The notes beneath the pieces are model-generated. The model made no database searches, had not been told where the DNA came from, and saw only the letters and a program-made list of their open reading frames with translations. The position numbers and the translations under genes were made by a program. A stretch of DNA of 64,000 bases. Origin: Catellatospora paridis (GTDB taxonomy: Bacteria; Actinomycetota; Actinomycetes; Mycobacteriales; Micromonosporaceae). The stretch spans positions 496,001-560,000 of the forward strand of contig NZ_ML769312.1 in assembly GCF_009720365.1 (NCBI RefSeq), given 5' to 3'. Below are positions 26,101 through 31,889 of the stretch, one piece after another (within the stretch, counting starts at the first letter, position 1; the number at the start of each line of letters is the position of its first letter).

Positions 26101-26310
26101 GGGCGCGCTGTCGCCCTCCCAGCAAGTCCCGGCGACCACCAGCGCTCCGGCCGCGCGGGCCTGCGCCATCGCCGCGGTGAGCAGCGTCGTCTTGCCGATG
26201 CCTGCCTCCCCGGCGACCAGCACCAGCCCGCCGTGCCCGGCCATCGCGCGGGTGACCTCGTCGCGCAGCACCGCCGACGGGTGGGCACGCCCGATCAACC
26301 CCGCGGTCAT
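23119..26310 (-). CDS. Large AAA/TPR signalling ATPase (LuxR-like architecture without HTH)
   Basis: The 1063-residue protein starts with an AAA ATPase of the STAND/MalT type: Walker A VAGEAGIGKTT (about 32-42), Walker B PLVVSLDDLHWAD, and a sensor-like TGGNPFFVEQTARL. A long TPR-like helical region follows (about 400-860). The C-terminal ~170 residues (FRREDATWRLRYAGRTVHLP, VLDETAKAHYRQRLAQLDDE, then a helical hairpin and TGNACGYHPDTAPPW) form a domain I recall at the C-termini of many actinobacterial AAA/adenylate-cyclase-like proteins. No helix-turn-helix is visible, so a direct DNA-binding role is uncertain. GGGAGG lies 5 bases before ATG 26310. It is convergent with drrB and divergent from the EEP gene. 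Confidence 0.8.
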   Translation of the reverse strand: MTAGLIGRAHPSAVLRDEVTRAMAGHGGLVLVAGEAGIGKTTLLTAAMAQARAAGALVVAGTCWEGDSAPGFWPWTQVLRATRRGVGEDGWAAARQAAGPGLSVLLGEGGPDEGILPSLDGEFPLFDAVTTAFVTLSQRRPLVVSLDDLHWADAASLRLLRFAAQHTWSERVLLLGAYRDVEVESPGHPLRESMLPLSVKATTVTLTGLGRDEVAELIARTAGAAPDPALAAEVHRRTGGNPFFVEQTARLWHAGGGVMAVAPGVRDALDRRLALLPGDVTALLAAAAVLGREFPQQVLAATAATPSAEMDRLLAQAEEARLVAALGAGRYGFTHDLVREALHDGLTEPARQELHAAVVRAAEASPEVAGQVLPADLARHAYLAGPLLEPEVAVARLLVAATDAGDRLATDEAIAHYRRALELVREPVRRVRVLIDLGRGVYHLGDTAEGWRLFEEAARLARTTGDGELLAWVALIVHRHGRDGDPHTELRQGLLRDAYRILVGDGAEAATPAQLAQSLVMRTEVLARTGRDDEALMFSLWARHDISWGPGGAREREALTAEMEEVSRRSADTGTEALAASFRWVALLELGDPGYLEQVRAFVAAAERDGSLRLRISLLVDQAIIATTTGRFDEAEALLTQLRGIEGHGHADFAFMQYHLDWALAMQRGRFDEAGRLLAQLAARDHPYLALVQAITAVEQGDTAEALRLVAAAEARSEHDPYPTSVTRLWLRLRAQLAAATADPDRCAKAREALTPYRGEWALSLWGCDVSGPLDFWLAEVDAATRRWDDAVAGYTAAAESADRMRARPWAVRARAQLARALTGRDAPGDAQIAAVLRDQVSREAAELGMAHLTATVAGPSEGAASAATDGRGGTDLRPADTGCEFRREDATWRLRYAGRTVHLPDAKGLRDLHELLSHPGTDISAVELADPPGGVTAVAARRMGADPVLDETAKAHYRQRLAQLDDELDDAARRDDAARRAVLESEREALLAQLRAAAGLGGRMRRLGDDGERARKAVTARIRDTLRRLDDLHPELAAHLRASVSTGNACGYHPDTAPPWRL

Positions 26311-26515
26311 GCAGCCTCCCGCGTGGTCGTCGCCGTGCCCTGAATGCCCATCGGGCCACCAGGTTATCCGGCACCCCGGACATCGTCGCCATGATGCAGC
26401 CGGGTCACCGGTGACTTTCGTCCCGGTCACGCGCCTGTAGCACCGATGTAGGGCGAATGTAGGCAATACCGCCATCGTGAGCCGGTCGGCTGTCCACAGG
26501 CGGGAAGGAAGCCCC

Positions 26516-27562
26516 ATGCTGGTTCGTCATCGCAGGTTCGCACAGGTCACAGGGATGGCGGCGGTGCTGCTCGCCGCCGGGCTGGCGACCCCTGCCGCGT
26601 CGTCGGCCGCACCGATTCCCGCTTCGCCCGCCGCGGCGGCACCCGTCGCGGACCGGGTGCTGCGGGTTTACAACAACAACATAGAGAACCTGGTGACCAA
26701 CAACGCCGACGGCTCGTGCACCCGGATCTCCGGCCCGGATCACCTGACCTCGATGCTGGTCGACGATGCCGGGCGGACCGGCACCAGCGGCGTGGTCGCG
26801 CCCGACGTCCTGATCGTGCAGCAGGTGCGCGGCACCGGGCAGGCCTCCGCCTACGCCGACCAGCTGTCGGCGAAGTTCGGCTACCCGGCGGGCACGTACC
26901 GGGCGATCGTGGTCTGGGACGACCCGGAGCCGTGGGGCAGCACCCACCGGTGCGACGACCAGTCCCTGGGCGACCTGAAGAAGAAGCAGACCAACGGGAT
27001 CGTCTACAACACGCAGCGGCTGAGCCTGGCCGCAGGCGACGTGTCGGCGTACTGGAGCGCGGGCTGGCTCAAGCCGGGCACGGCTTACGACAACGGTGCG
27101 GGATGCACCCTCTACAAGCCGCCGAACAACGACGACGGCAGCACCAACGAGTGGAAGTGGAAGCGCACCAGCGCCATCGCTGCCCGCTTCACCATCAAGG
27201 CGACCGGCACCAGCGTGTTCGTGGCGACCATGCACCTGCCGCAGGAGAACCGGCAGAACGCCTGCGCGGGCGCCGGGGACAAGGGCATCGGCGGCACCGG
27301 CATCCACCTCGGGGCCGACGCCACCACCCTGCTGAACGCCTCCACGATCCGGATCGTCGGCATCGACGCCAACCGCACCGGCATCCCGGCGAGCACGCTC
27401 AGCGGCCACGGGATGACCGGCTACGGCACGAAGGCGACCAACGGCTCCAGCAAGATCGACTACCTGTTCATCCGAGGCACGGTGCAGTCCTCGCCGATCG
27501 GCCACACCGTTGGCGGCACCAAGTCCAACCACCTCGCCCTGTACGGCTTCATCGCCTTCTGA
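26516..27562 (+). CDS. Secreted endonuclease/exonuclease/phosphatase-fold protein
   Basis: The 348-residue protein has a signal peptide (about 1-32, ending ASSAA). The mature part follows the EEP fold: RVYNNNIENL (metal-site Asn), PDVLIVQQV where most family members have LQEV, FVATMHLP, IVGIDANRT in the place of GDFN, KIDYLFIRG, and a C-terminal KSNHLALYG where SDH is usual. The Glu-to-Gln and Asp-to-Asn changes are at positions often needed for metal and acid-base chemistry, so activity may be altered. GGAAGGAAG precedes ATG 26516. The substrate is unknown; nuclease or phosphodiesterase is possible. Confidence 0.7.
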   Translation: MLVRHRRFAQVTGMAAVLLAAGLATPAASSAAPIPASPAAAAPVADRVLRVYNNNIENLVTNNADGSCTRISGPDHLTSMLVDDAGRTGTSGVVAPDVLIVQQVRGTGQASAYADQLSAKFGYPAGTYRAIVVWDDPEPWGSTHRCDDQSLGDLKKKQTNGIVYNTQRLSLAAGDVSAYWSAGWLKPGTAYDNGAGCTLYKPPNNDDGSTNEWKWKRTSAIAARFTIKATGTSVFVATMHLPQENRQNACAGAGDKGIGGTGIHLGADATTLLNASTIRIVGIDANRTGIPASTLSGHGMTGYGTKATNGSSKIDYLFIRGTVQSSPIGHTVGGTKSNHLALYGFIAF

Positions 27563-27578
27563 CGCCGAGTGAGTGCAA

Positions 27579-27624
27579 GGAAGGGCACCTTCACATCGCT
27601 ATGCGTTGTAGAAGGTGCCCTTCC
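27579..27624. terminator. Long hairpin, bidirectional terminator
   Basis: A perfect 14-bp inverted repeat, GGAAGGGCACCTTC (27579-27592) and GAAGGTGCCCTTCC (27611-27624), with an 18-base loop, lies between two convergent genes. Its sequence resembles a GAAGGTGCCCTTCC motif I recall recurring in Micromonosporaceae genomes. Confidence 0.65.
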
Positions 27625-27644
27625 CAACGGTCGAAGCCGCAGGC

Positions 27645-28085
27645 TCAGCCCGCCATGCTGCCGAAGTCGGGCAGGATCAGCGAGCCGTCGGGAGCCAGCG
27701 TGAAGCCCGGATTGTGCGCGATCTCCCAAACGTGGCCGTCGGGGTCGGCAAGGAAGCCGGCGTAGCCGCCGTAGAAGGTCTCCCTGGCGTCCTTGGTCAC
27801 CGTGGCCCCGGCCCTGGCCGCGACGGCCATGATCTCGTCCACCTCGGCGCGGCTGCGTACGTTGTGGGCCAGGCACACGCCGCCGAACCCGTCCCCGCCC
27901 GGGTCTGGGACACCGGCGTCGGCGGCGACCTTGTCCCGCCCCCAGAGCACCACCGCGATGCCGCCGGTCTGGAAGAAGACGGTCTGCTCGATCTCCTGGC
28001 CCTGCCAGCCCAGCCCCTCGTAGAAGGCCTTGGCCCGAGCCAGATCGGCGACCCCGAGTGTGACGATGCTGATGCGCTGTTCCAC
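27645..28085 (-). CDS. VOC family (glyoxalase-like) protein
   Basis: The 146-residue product has the VOC pattern ISIVTLGVADLARAKAFYEGLGW at the N-terminus and GYAGFLADPDGHVWEIAHNPGF in the second half. It is closest to the small actinobacterial VOC proteins of unknown ligand. The start is GTG 28085. TACCGT on the minus strand (28097-28092) lies 6 bases upstream, suggesting a leaderless mRNA. Confidence 0.88.
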   Translation of the reverse strand: MEQRISIVTLGVADLARAKAFYEGLGWQGQEIEQTVFFQTGGIAVVLWGRDKVAADAGVPDPGGDGFGGVCLAHNVRSRAEVDEIMAVAARAGATVTKDARETFYGGYAGFLADPDGHVWEIAHNPGFTLAPDGSLILPDFGSMAG

Positions 28086-28132
28086 CGCAGCACGGTAACG
28101 CCGCGGGCGCCCTGCCGCGCGCCAAGGTCACT

Positions 28133-28200
28133 CGACTTGCCGGGCACATGTGCGAAAGCGGGTTCAAGATACGCACACCTGCCAGGCAATTCCGGCGATC
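28133..28200. repeat. Dispersed 68-bp palindromic repeat, copy 1
   Basis: This copy matches 57 of 68 positions of 55427-55494 without gaps. It folds as a hairpin of three stems: 28137-28141 with 28185-28189; 28143-28146 with 28180-28183; and 28149-28154 with 28172-28177. A 1x1 mismatch and a 2x2 internal loop separate the stems and a 17-base loop closes them. It lies between divergent VOC and 5'-nucleotidase genes, so it is not simply a terminator. No coding frame runs through it. Confidence 0.8.
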
Positions 28201-28252
28201 ATGGGGCTCGGCAGGCACCGGGCCAGCGGTCTTGGTCGATCGGGTGGCATGG

Positions 28253-28273
28253 GTTCACCTGTTTGGTTAGGGT
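28253..28273 (+). promoter_or_regulatory. Candidate PhoP-type direct repeat and -10 upstream of 5'-nucleotidase
   Basis: GTTCACC (28253-28259), the half-site of actinobacterial PHO boxes, is followed by a weaker GTTTGGT-like copy and then TAGGGT (28268-28273) as a -10 element. Only the first half-site is a full match, so phosphate control is a possibility rather than a call. Confidence 0.3.
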
Positions 28274-28321
28274 GCGGGGCGGCGCCCCACCGGGCGCGAC
28301 CCCCATGGAAAGGCGCGAGAC

Positions 28322-30118
28322 ATGACCTCCCCCTCCGGTATGCCGTCGCGGCGGCAGCTGCTCACCGGCGCAGCCGCGGCCGTCGTCGCGGGACCGCTGG
28401 TCGCCGCCGTTCCGGCCCAGGCGGCCGGGCACGGGCAGCCGAAGACCTACGACCTGACGGTCCTCGGCACCTCGGACACCCACGGCAACGTCTTCAACTG
28501 GGACTACTACCGGGACAAGGAGTACGACGACAGCGCGCACAACGACGTCGGCGTCGCGAAGGTGGCCACCCTGGTCAACCAGATCCGCGCCGAGCGCAAG
28601 GGCAAGGCCACGCTGGTCCTCGACGCCGGCGACACGATCCAGGGCACGCCGCTGGCGACGTTCTACGCCAAGCAGGAGCCGATCACGTCGACGGGCGAGC
28701 GGCACCCGATGGCCCGCGCGATGAACGTCATCGACTACGACGCCATCACGCTGGGCAACCACGAGTTCAACTACGGCCTGCCGCTGCTGGACCTGTGGAT
28801 CCGCCAGCTCGGCTTCCCGGCGCTGGCCGCGAACGCGGTCAAGGCGCGCTCGGGCAAGCCGGCGTTCACCCCATACGTGATCAAGAAGGTCTCGCTGGGT
28901 CACGGCGCGCCGTCGCTGCGGGTGGGCATCCTGGGCCTGACCAACCCCGGTGTCGCGATCTGGGACAAGGCGAACGTCGAGGGCAAGCTCCGCTTCGAGG
29001 ACATGATCGCGACCGCGGCGAAGTACGTGCCGATCATGCGCGACCACGGCGCCGACATCGTGCTGATCTCGGCGCACGGCGGCGACAACGGCGTGTCGAG
29101 CTACGGCGACCTGCTGCCCAACGAGAACCCGACCGCGCTGATCGCGCAGCAGGTGCCCGGCATCGACGCGATCCTGTTCGGCCACGCGCACAACGAGGTC
29201 GTGGAGAAGTTCGTCGCCAACTCCACCACCGGCGAGCTGGTGCTGCTGACCGAGCCGTCCAAGTGGGGCCAGCGGGTGACCCGGATGGACTTCACGCTCA
29301 GCCGCGAGCGCGGCCGCTGGAAGGTCACCGCCAAGCACGCCACCATGCTGAACACGAACACCGTCGTCGAGGACCCGAAGGTCGTCGCCGCGGTGAAGGC
29401 GCAGCACGACAAGACCGTGGCCTACATCAACCAGGTGGTCGCCACCTCGGTGGTGGAGCTGTCCGCGGAGCAGTCCCGCTATGTCGACACCCCCATCCTC
29501 GACTTCATCAACAAGGTGCAGACCGACACGGTCGCCACGGCCATGGTCGGCACCCCGCAGGCCGGCCTGCCCGTGCTGTCGATCGCCGCGCCGTTCAGCC
29601 GCACCGCGCTGTTCCCGGCCGGCGACGTGAAGATCAAGGACCTGGCCGGGTTGTACATCTACGACAACACCCTCGAGGCCGTGGTGCTCACCGGCGCCGA
29701 GGTCCGGGCCTACCTGGAGTACTCGGCCAAGTACTTCCGCACGCTCGCCCCGGGTGCGCCGGTCGACCCGGCCGCGATCAGCGACCCGGCCGTGCCGGAC
29801 TACAACTACGACACGTTCTCCGGCGTCGACTACGAGATCGACATCAGCAAGCCGGTGGGCCAGCGCATCACGGTCCTCAATCACGCCGGCACGACGACCC
29901 CGGTCGCCGACACCGACCAGTTCGTGGTGGCGGTGAACAACTACCGGCGCAGCGGCGGCGGCGGCTTCCCCGGCATCGTCAAGACCCAGGTCTACAACGA
30001 GCAGCAGGAGATCCGCCAGCTGCTCATCGACTGGGCGCAGGCCAAGGGCTCCATCGACCCGGCCGACTTCTTCCAGCAGAACTGGCGCCTGGTCCGCGAG
30101 GGCGTCCCGGTCTTCTGA
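28322..30118 (+). CDS. TAT-exported bifunctional metallophosphatase/5'-nucleotidase
   Basis: The 598-residue protein has a twin-arginine leader (SRRQLLTGAAAAVVAG, cleavage near AQAAG). The N-terminal metallophosphatase domain holds the dimetal motifs SDTHGN, LVLDAGDTIQG, TLGNHEFNYG, SAHGGDNG and FGHAHNE. The C-terminal 5'-nucleotidase domain (about 370-598) has the substrate pocket with YIYDNTLEAVVLTGAEV and NNYRRSGGGGFPG. It should dephosphorylate extracellular nucleotides or related phosphate esters, fitting the candidate PHO half-site upstream. A hairpin terminator follows at 30152-30187. Confidence 0.92.
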   Translation: MTSPSGMPSRRQLLTGAAAAVVAGPLVAAVPAQAAGHGQPKTYDLTVLGTSDTHGNVFNWDYYRDKEYDDSAHNDVGVAKVATLVNQIRAERKGKATLVLDAGDTIQGTPLATFYAKQEPITSTGERHPMARAMNVIDYDAITLGNHEFNYGLPLLDLWIRQLGFPALAANAVKARSGKPAFTPYVIKKVSLGHGAPSLRVGILGLTNPGVAIWDKANVEGKLRFEDMIATAAKYVPIMRDHGADIVLISAHGGDNGVSSYGDLLPNENPTALIAQQVPGIDAILFGHAHNEVVEKFVANSTTGELVLLTEPSKWGQRVTRMDFTLSRERGRWKVTAKHATMLNTNTVVEDPKVVAAVKAQHDKTVAYINQVVATSVVELSAEQSRYVDTPILDFINKVQTDTVATAMVGTPQAGLPVLSIAAPFSRTALFPAGDVKIKDLAGLYIYDNTLEAVVLTGAEVRAYLEYSAKYFRTLAPGAPVDPAAISDPAVPDYNYDTFSGVDYEIDISKPVGQRITVLNHAGTTTPVADTDQFVVAVNNYRRSGGGGFPGIVKTQVYNEQQEIRQLLIDWAQAKGSIDPADFFQQNWRLVREGVPVF

Positions 30119-30151
30119 GCCGGGCCGCGTCCCGCACGACGGCTGGTCCGC

Positions 30152-30187
30152 GGGCGGTGTGCCGGTCTCACCGCCGGCACACCGCCC
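30152..30187 (+). terminator. Hairpin terminator after 5'-nucleotidase
   Basis: A perfect 14-bp inverted repeat, GGGCGGTGTGCCGG (30152-30165) and CCGGCACACCGCCC (30174-30187), has an 8-base loop. Confidence 0.65.
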
Positions 30188-30284
30188 ACGGCCCGCTTCG
30201 CGCCGCCGGTGCTCCGCGCCCGCGGACGGCGCGTCGAGATCCGCAGCCCGGGAAAGCGGCGGCGGGGGACGGCATACTCGACGG

Positions 30285-30794
30285 GTGACCGACTCCCCGC
30301 CCAGCCCGACCGCGCCGATCGGCTCCCGCAACGAGGTCTTCACCGCCTACCTCGACTACTACCGGGCCACCGTCATCACCACCGTCGAGCGGATGTCCGA
30401 GACCGATCAGCGCCGCAGTCGGCTCGCCTCCGGTTGGACGCCGGTGGAGCTGCTCAAACATCTGCGGTTCGTCGAGCTGCGGTGGATCGTGTGGGGCTTC
30501 GAGGGCCGCGACGTCGGCTACCCGTGGGGCGACGCGCGCGACGGCCGCTGGCATGTGGACCCGTCCGAGTCGCTGACCGAACTGGTCGCGGTGCTGCTGG
30601 CGCAAGGCGAGCACACCCGCGAAGTCGTCCTCGCCGCGGACCTGTCGGCGGTCGGCCACCCCGGCGAGCGCTGGGAGGGGGCCGAGCCGCCCACCCTGGA
30701 GCGCGTCCTGTTCCACCTGCTGCAGGAGTACGCCCGCCATGCCGGGCACCTGGACATCGTGGCCGAGCTGGCAGCGGCCGACGGCCCCGCATGA
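30285..30794 (+). CDS. DinB/DUF664 family protein
   Basis: The 169-residue helical protein has a four-helix-bundle pattern. His residues in LLKHLRFVELRW and LLQEYARHAGHLDIV match the metal-binding histidines of DinB-like/DUF664 proteins, which often work as thiol-dependent transferases. The start is GTG 30285. CATACT lies 6 bases upstream (30273-30278), so the mRNA is probably leaderless. The gene ends about 40 bases before the attenuator leader of the next gene. Confidence 0.85.
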   Translation: MTDSPPSPTAPIGSRNEVFTAYLDYYRATVITTVERMSETDQRRSRLASGWTPVELLKHLRFVELRWIVWGFEGRDVGYPWGDARDGRWHVDPSESLTELVAVLLAQGEHTREVVLAADLSAVGHPGERWEGAEPPTLERVLFHLLQEYARHAGHLDIVAELAAADGPA

Positions 30795-30828
30795 TCGTCT
30801 GGTAACGTCACCGCTCACGCGACCGACC

Positions 30829-30955
30829 GAGGAGGTGAGACCCATCAACGCGACATCAGGCTGGGTGCTCCCCCTCCTCAAGGCAGTGCGGTCCATCTGA
30901 CGTAGGTGGCCGTCGGGGCGCCCGTGAGGCATCCCCGAAAGGCAGACCACCTATG
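30829..30955 (+). promoter_or_regulatory. Leader-peptide attenuator controlling the alpha/beta hydrolase
   Basis: An exceptionally strong Shine-Dalgarno, AGGAGGTGA (30830-30838), precedes a small frame that ends in TGA at 30898-30900. GAGGAGG (30829-30835) can pair with CCTCCTC (30873-30879) inside that frame. Two bases after the stop, TAGGTGG (30903-30909) pairs with CCACCTA (30947-30953), reaching the ATG of the hydrolase. An inner stem TCGGGG (30913-30918) with CCCCGA (30933-30938) completes the second hairpin and traps the weak AAAGG ribosome-binding site. The layout is that of translational attenuation by a ribosome on the leader. Confidence 0.65.
30844..30900 (+). CDS. Leader peptide (18 codons, unusual ATC start)
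   Basis: The frame reads xNATSGWVLPLLKAVRSI and stops at 30900. The AGGAGGTGA ribosome-binding site is placed 8 bases before codon ATC at 30844, so initiation at the rare ATC codon is the best fit. The only in-frame canonical start, GTG 30835, lies within the Shine-Dalgarno itself. The peptide is followed by the hairpin that hides the next gene's start. Its role would be ribosome stalling or drop-off in response to a drug, amino acid or nascent-chain signal. It is too short for homology. Confidence 0.5.
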   Translation: MNATSGWVLPLLKAVRSI

Positions 30956-31804
30956 ACGACCTACTTCGGCTCCGACGGAGCCACGCTGCACTACGACGAG
31001 CTGAACCACGCAGGCGCCGACCGGCCACCGGTCGTGGCGCTCGCCGGTGGCGCGGCCATGCACCCGCGATACCTGGGCGACCTGGCCGGACTCGGCGACG
31101 CCCAGCGGCTGATCGTGCCCCACCTGCGCGGTGTGGGGCATTCCCCGTTGCCGGCGGCGGTGGAGACGGCCTCGTTCTGGCGGCAGGCCGAGGACGTCGA
31201 GCAGTTGCGCGTCCATCTCGGCCTCGACCGTGTGCTGCTGCTGGGCCATTCGGCAGGCACCCGGTTGGCGATCAGCTACGCGGCGCGGTTCCCCGACCGG
31301 CTCGCCGGCCTGGTGCTGGTCACTCCGCCCGCCGGCTATCTGGTCGACGAGCCGTCCGACACCCCGGCGCTGATCGACGCGCGGCGCGGCGACCCGGTCT
31401 TCGACGCTGCCGTCGCCGCCTGGGCCACCGGACCCGGCAGCCACGACGACGCCGGGTTCAACGCCTGGTACCGGCTGGTGGCCCCGCTCGGCTACGCCGC
31501 CTGGGGCGAGCGGGAGCAGGCCCACGCGGCGACCGCGCTGTACAGCTTCGCGGCGAACCGGGCCTATTTCAGCGTCGAGCCGCCCGCGGACCTCGCGCAG
31601 CGCCTGGCCGGGGTCACCGCGCCCGTGCTGGTCGTCGCGGGGGCGCAGGACTGCAGCGCCGGGCTGGCCCCGGTCCGCGCGCTGTCCGGGCTCTTCCCGG
31701 CGGGCGAACTCGCCGTGATCGAGCGCTGCGGGCACCACCCCTGGCTGGAGCAACCGGCTGCGTTCCGTGCCGCCGTCGACGGCTTCCTCCGGCCGCTCGT
31801 CTGA
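30953..31804 (+). CDS. Alpha/beta hydrolase, attenuator-controlled
   Basis: This 283-residue serine hydrolase has the nucleophile elbow GHSAGT, the acid Asp in VVAGAQDCS and His in ERCGHHPWLEQP. The oxyanion region is VALAGGAAMHPRYLGDL. It resembles proline-iminopeptidase/haloperoxidase-like hydrolases; the substrate cannot be named. There is no signal peptide. The start codon lies in a hairpin arm directly downstream of a leader peptide, which points to induced synthesis. Drug-modifying hydrolases, such as macrolide esterases, are one class where this control would make sense, but that is inference. A strong terminator follows. Confidence 0.9.
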   Translation: MTTYFGSDGATLHYDELNHAGADRPPVVALAGGAAMHPRYLGDLAGLGDAQRLIVPHLRGVGHSPLPAAVETASFWRQAEDVEQLRVHLGLDRVLLLGHSAGTRLAISYAARFPDRLAGLVLVTPPAGYLVDEPSDTPALIDARRGDPVFDAAVAAWATGPGSHDDAGFNAWYRLVAPLGYAAWGEREQAHAATALYSFAANRAYFSVEPPADLAQRLAGVTAPVLVVAGAQDCSAGLAPVRALSGLFPAGELAVIERCGHHPWLEQPAAFRAAVDGFLRPLV

Positions 31805-31806
31805 CG

Positions 31807-31841
31807 GTGTGTGCCCGCCGGGAACTCCGGCGGGCACACAC
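31807..31841. terminator. Strong bidirectional hairpin terminator
   Basis: A perfect 15-bp inverted repeat, GTGTGTGCCCGCCGG (31807-31821) and CCGGCGGGCACACAC (31827-31841), has a 5-base loop. It lies between the convergent hydrolase and pectinesterase genes. Confidence 0.75.
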
Positions 31842-31889
31842 CCCGGGCCGACCGCGCGTCGCCGCAGGCGTGATCGGGGGTCTGGGATC

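Noticed and set aside
28154-28177. tRNA-like T-arm (GCGGGTTCAAGATACGC) in the 68-bp repeat
   Set aside because: Copy 2 changes the GTTC core to ACTC and no other tRNA arms flank it, so it is not a tRNA.
30835-30900. GTG 30835 as start of the attenuator leader peptide
   Set aside because: That GTG is part of the AGGAGGTGA ribosome-binding site and has no Shine-Dalgarno of its own; the ATC at 30844 has ideal spacing.
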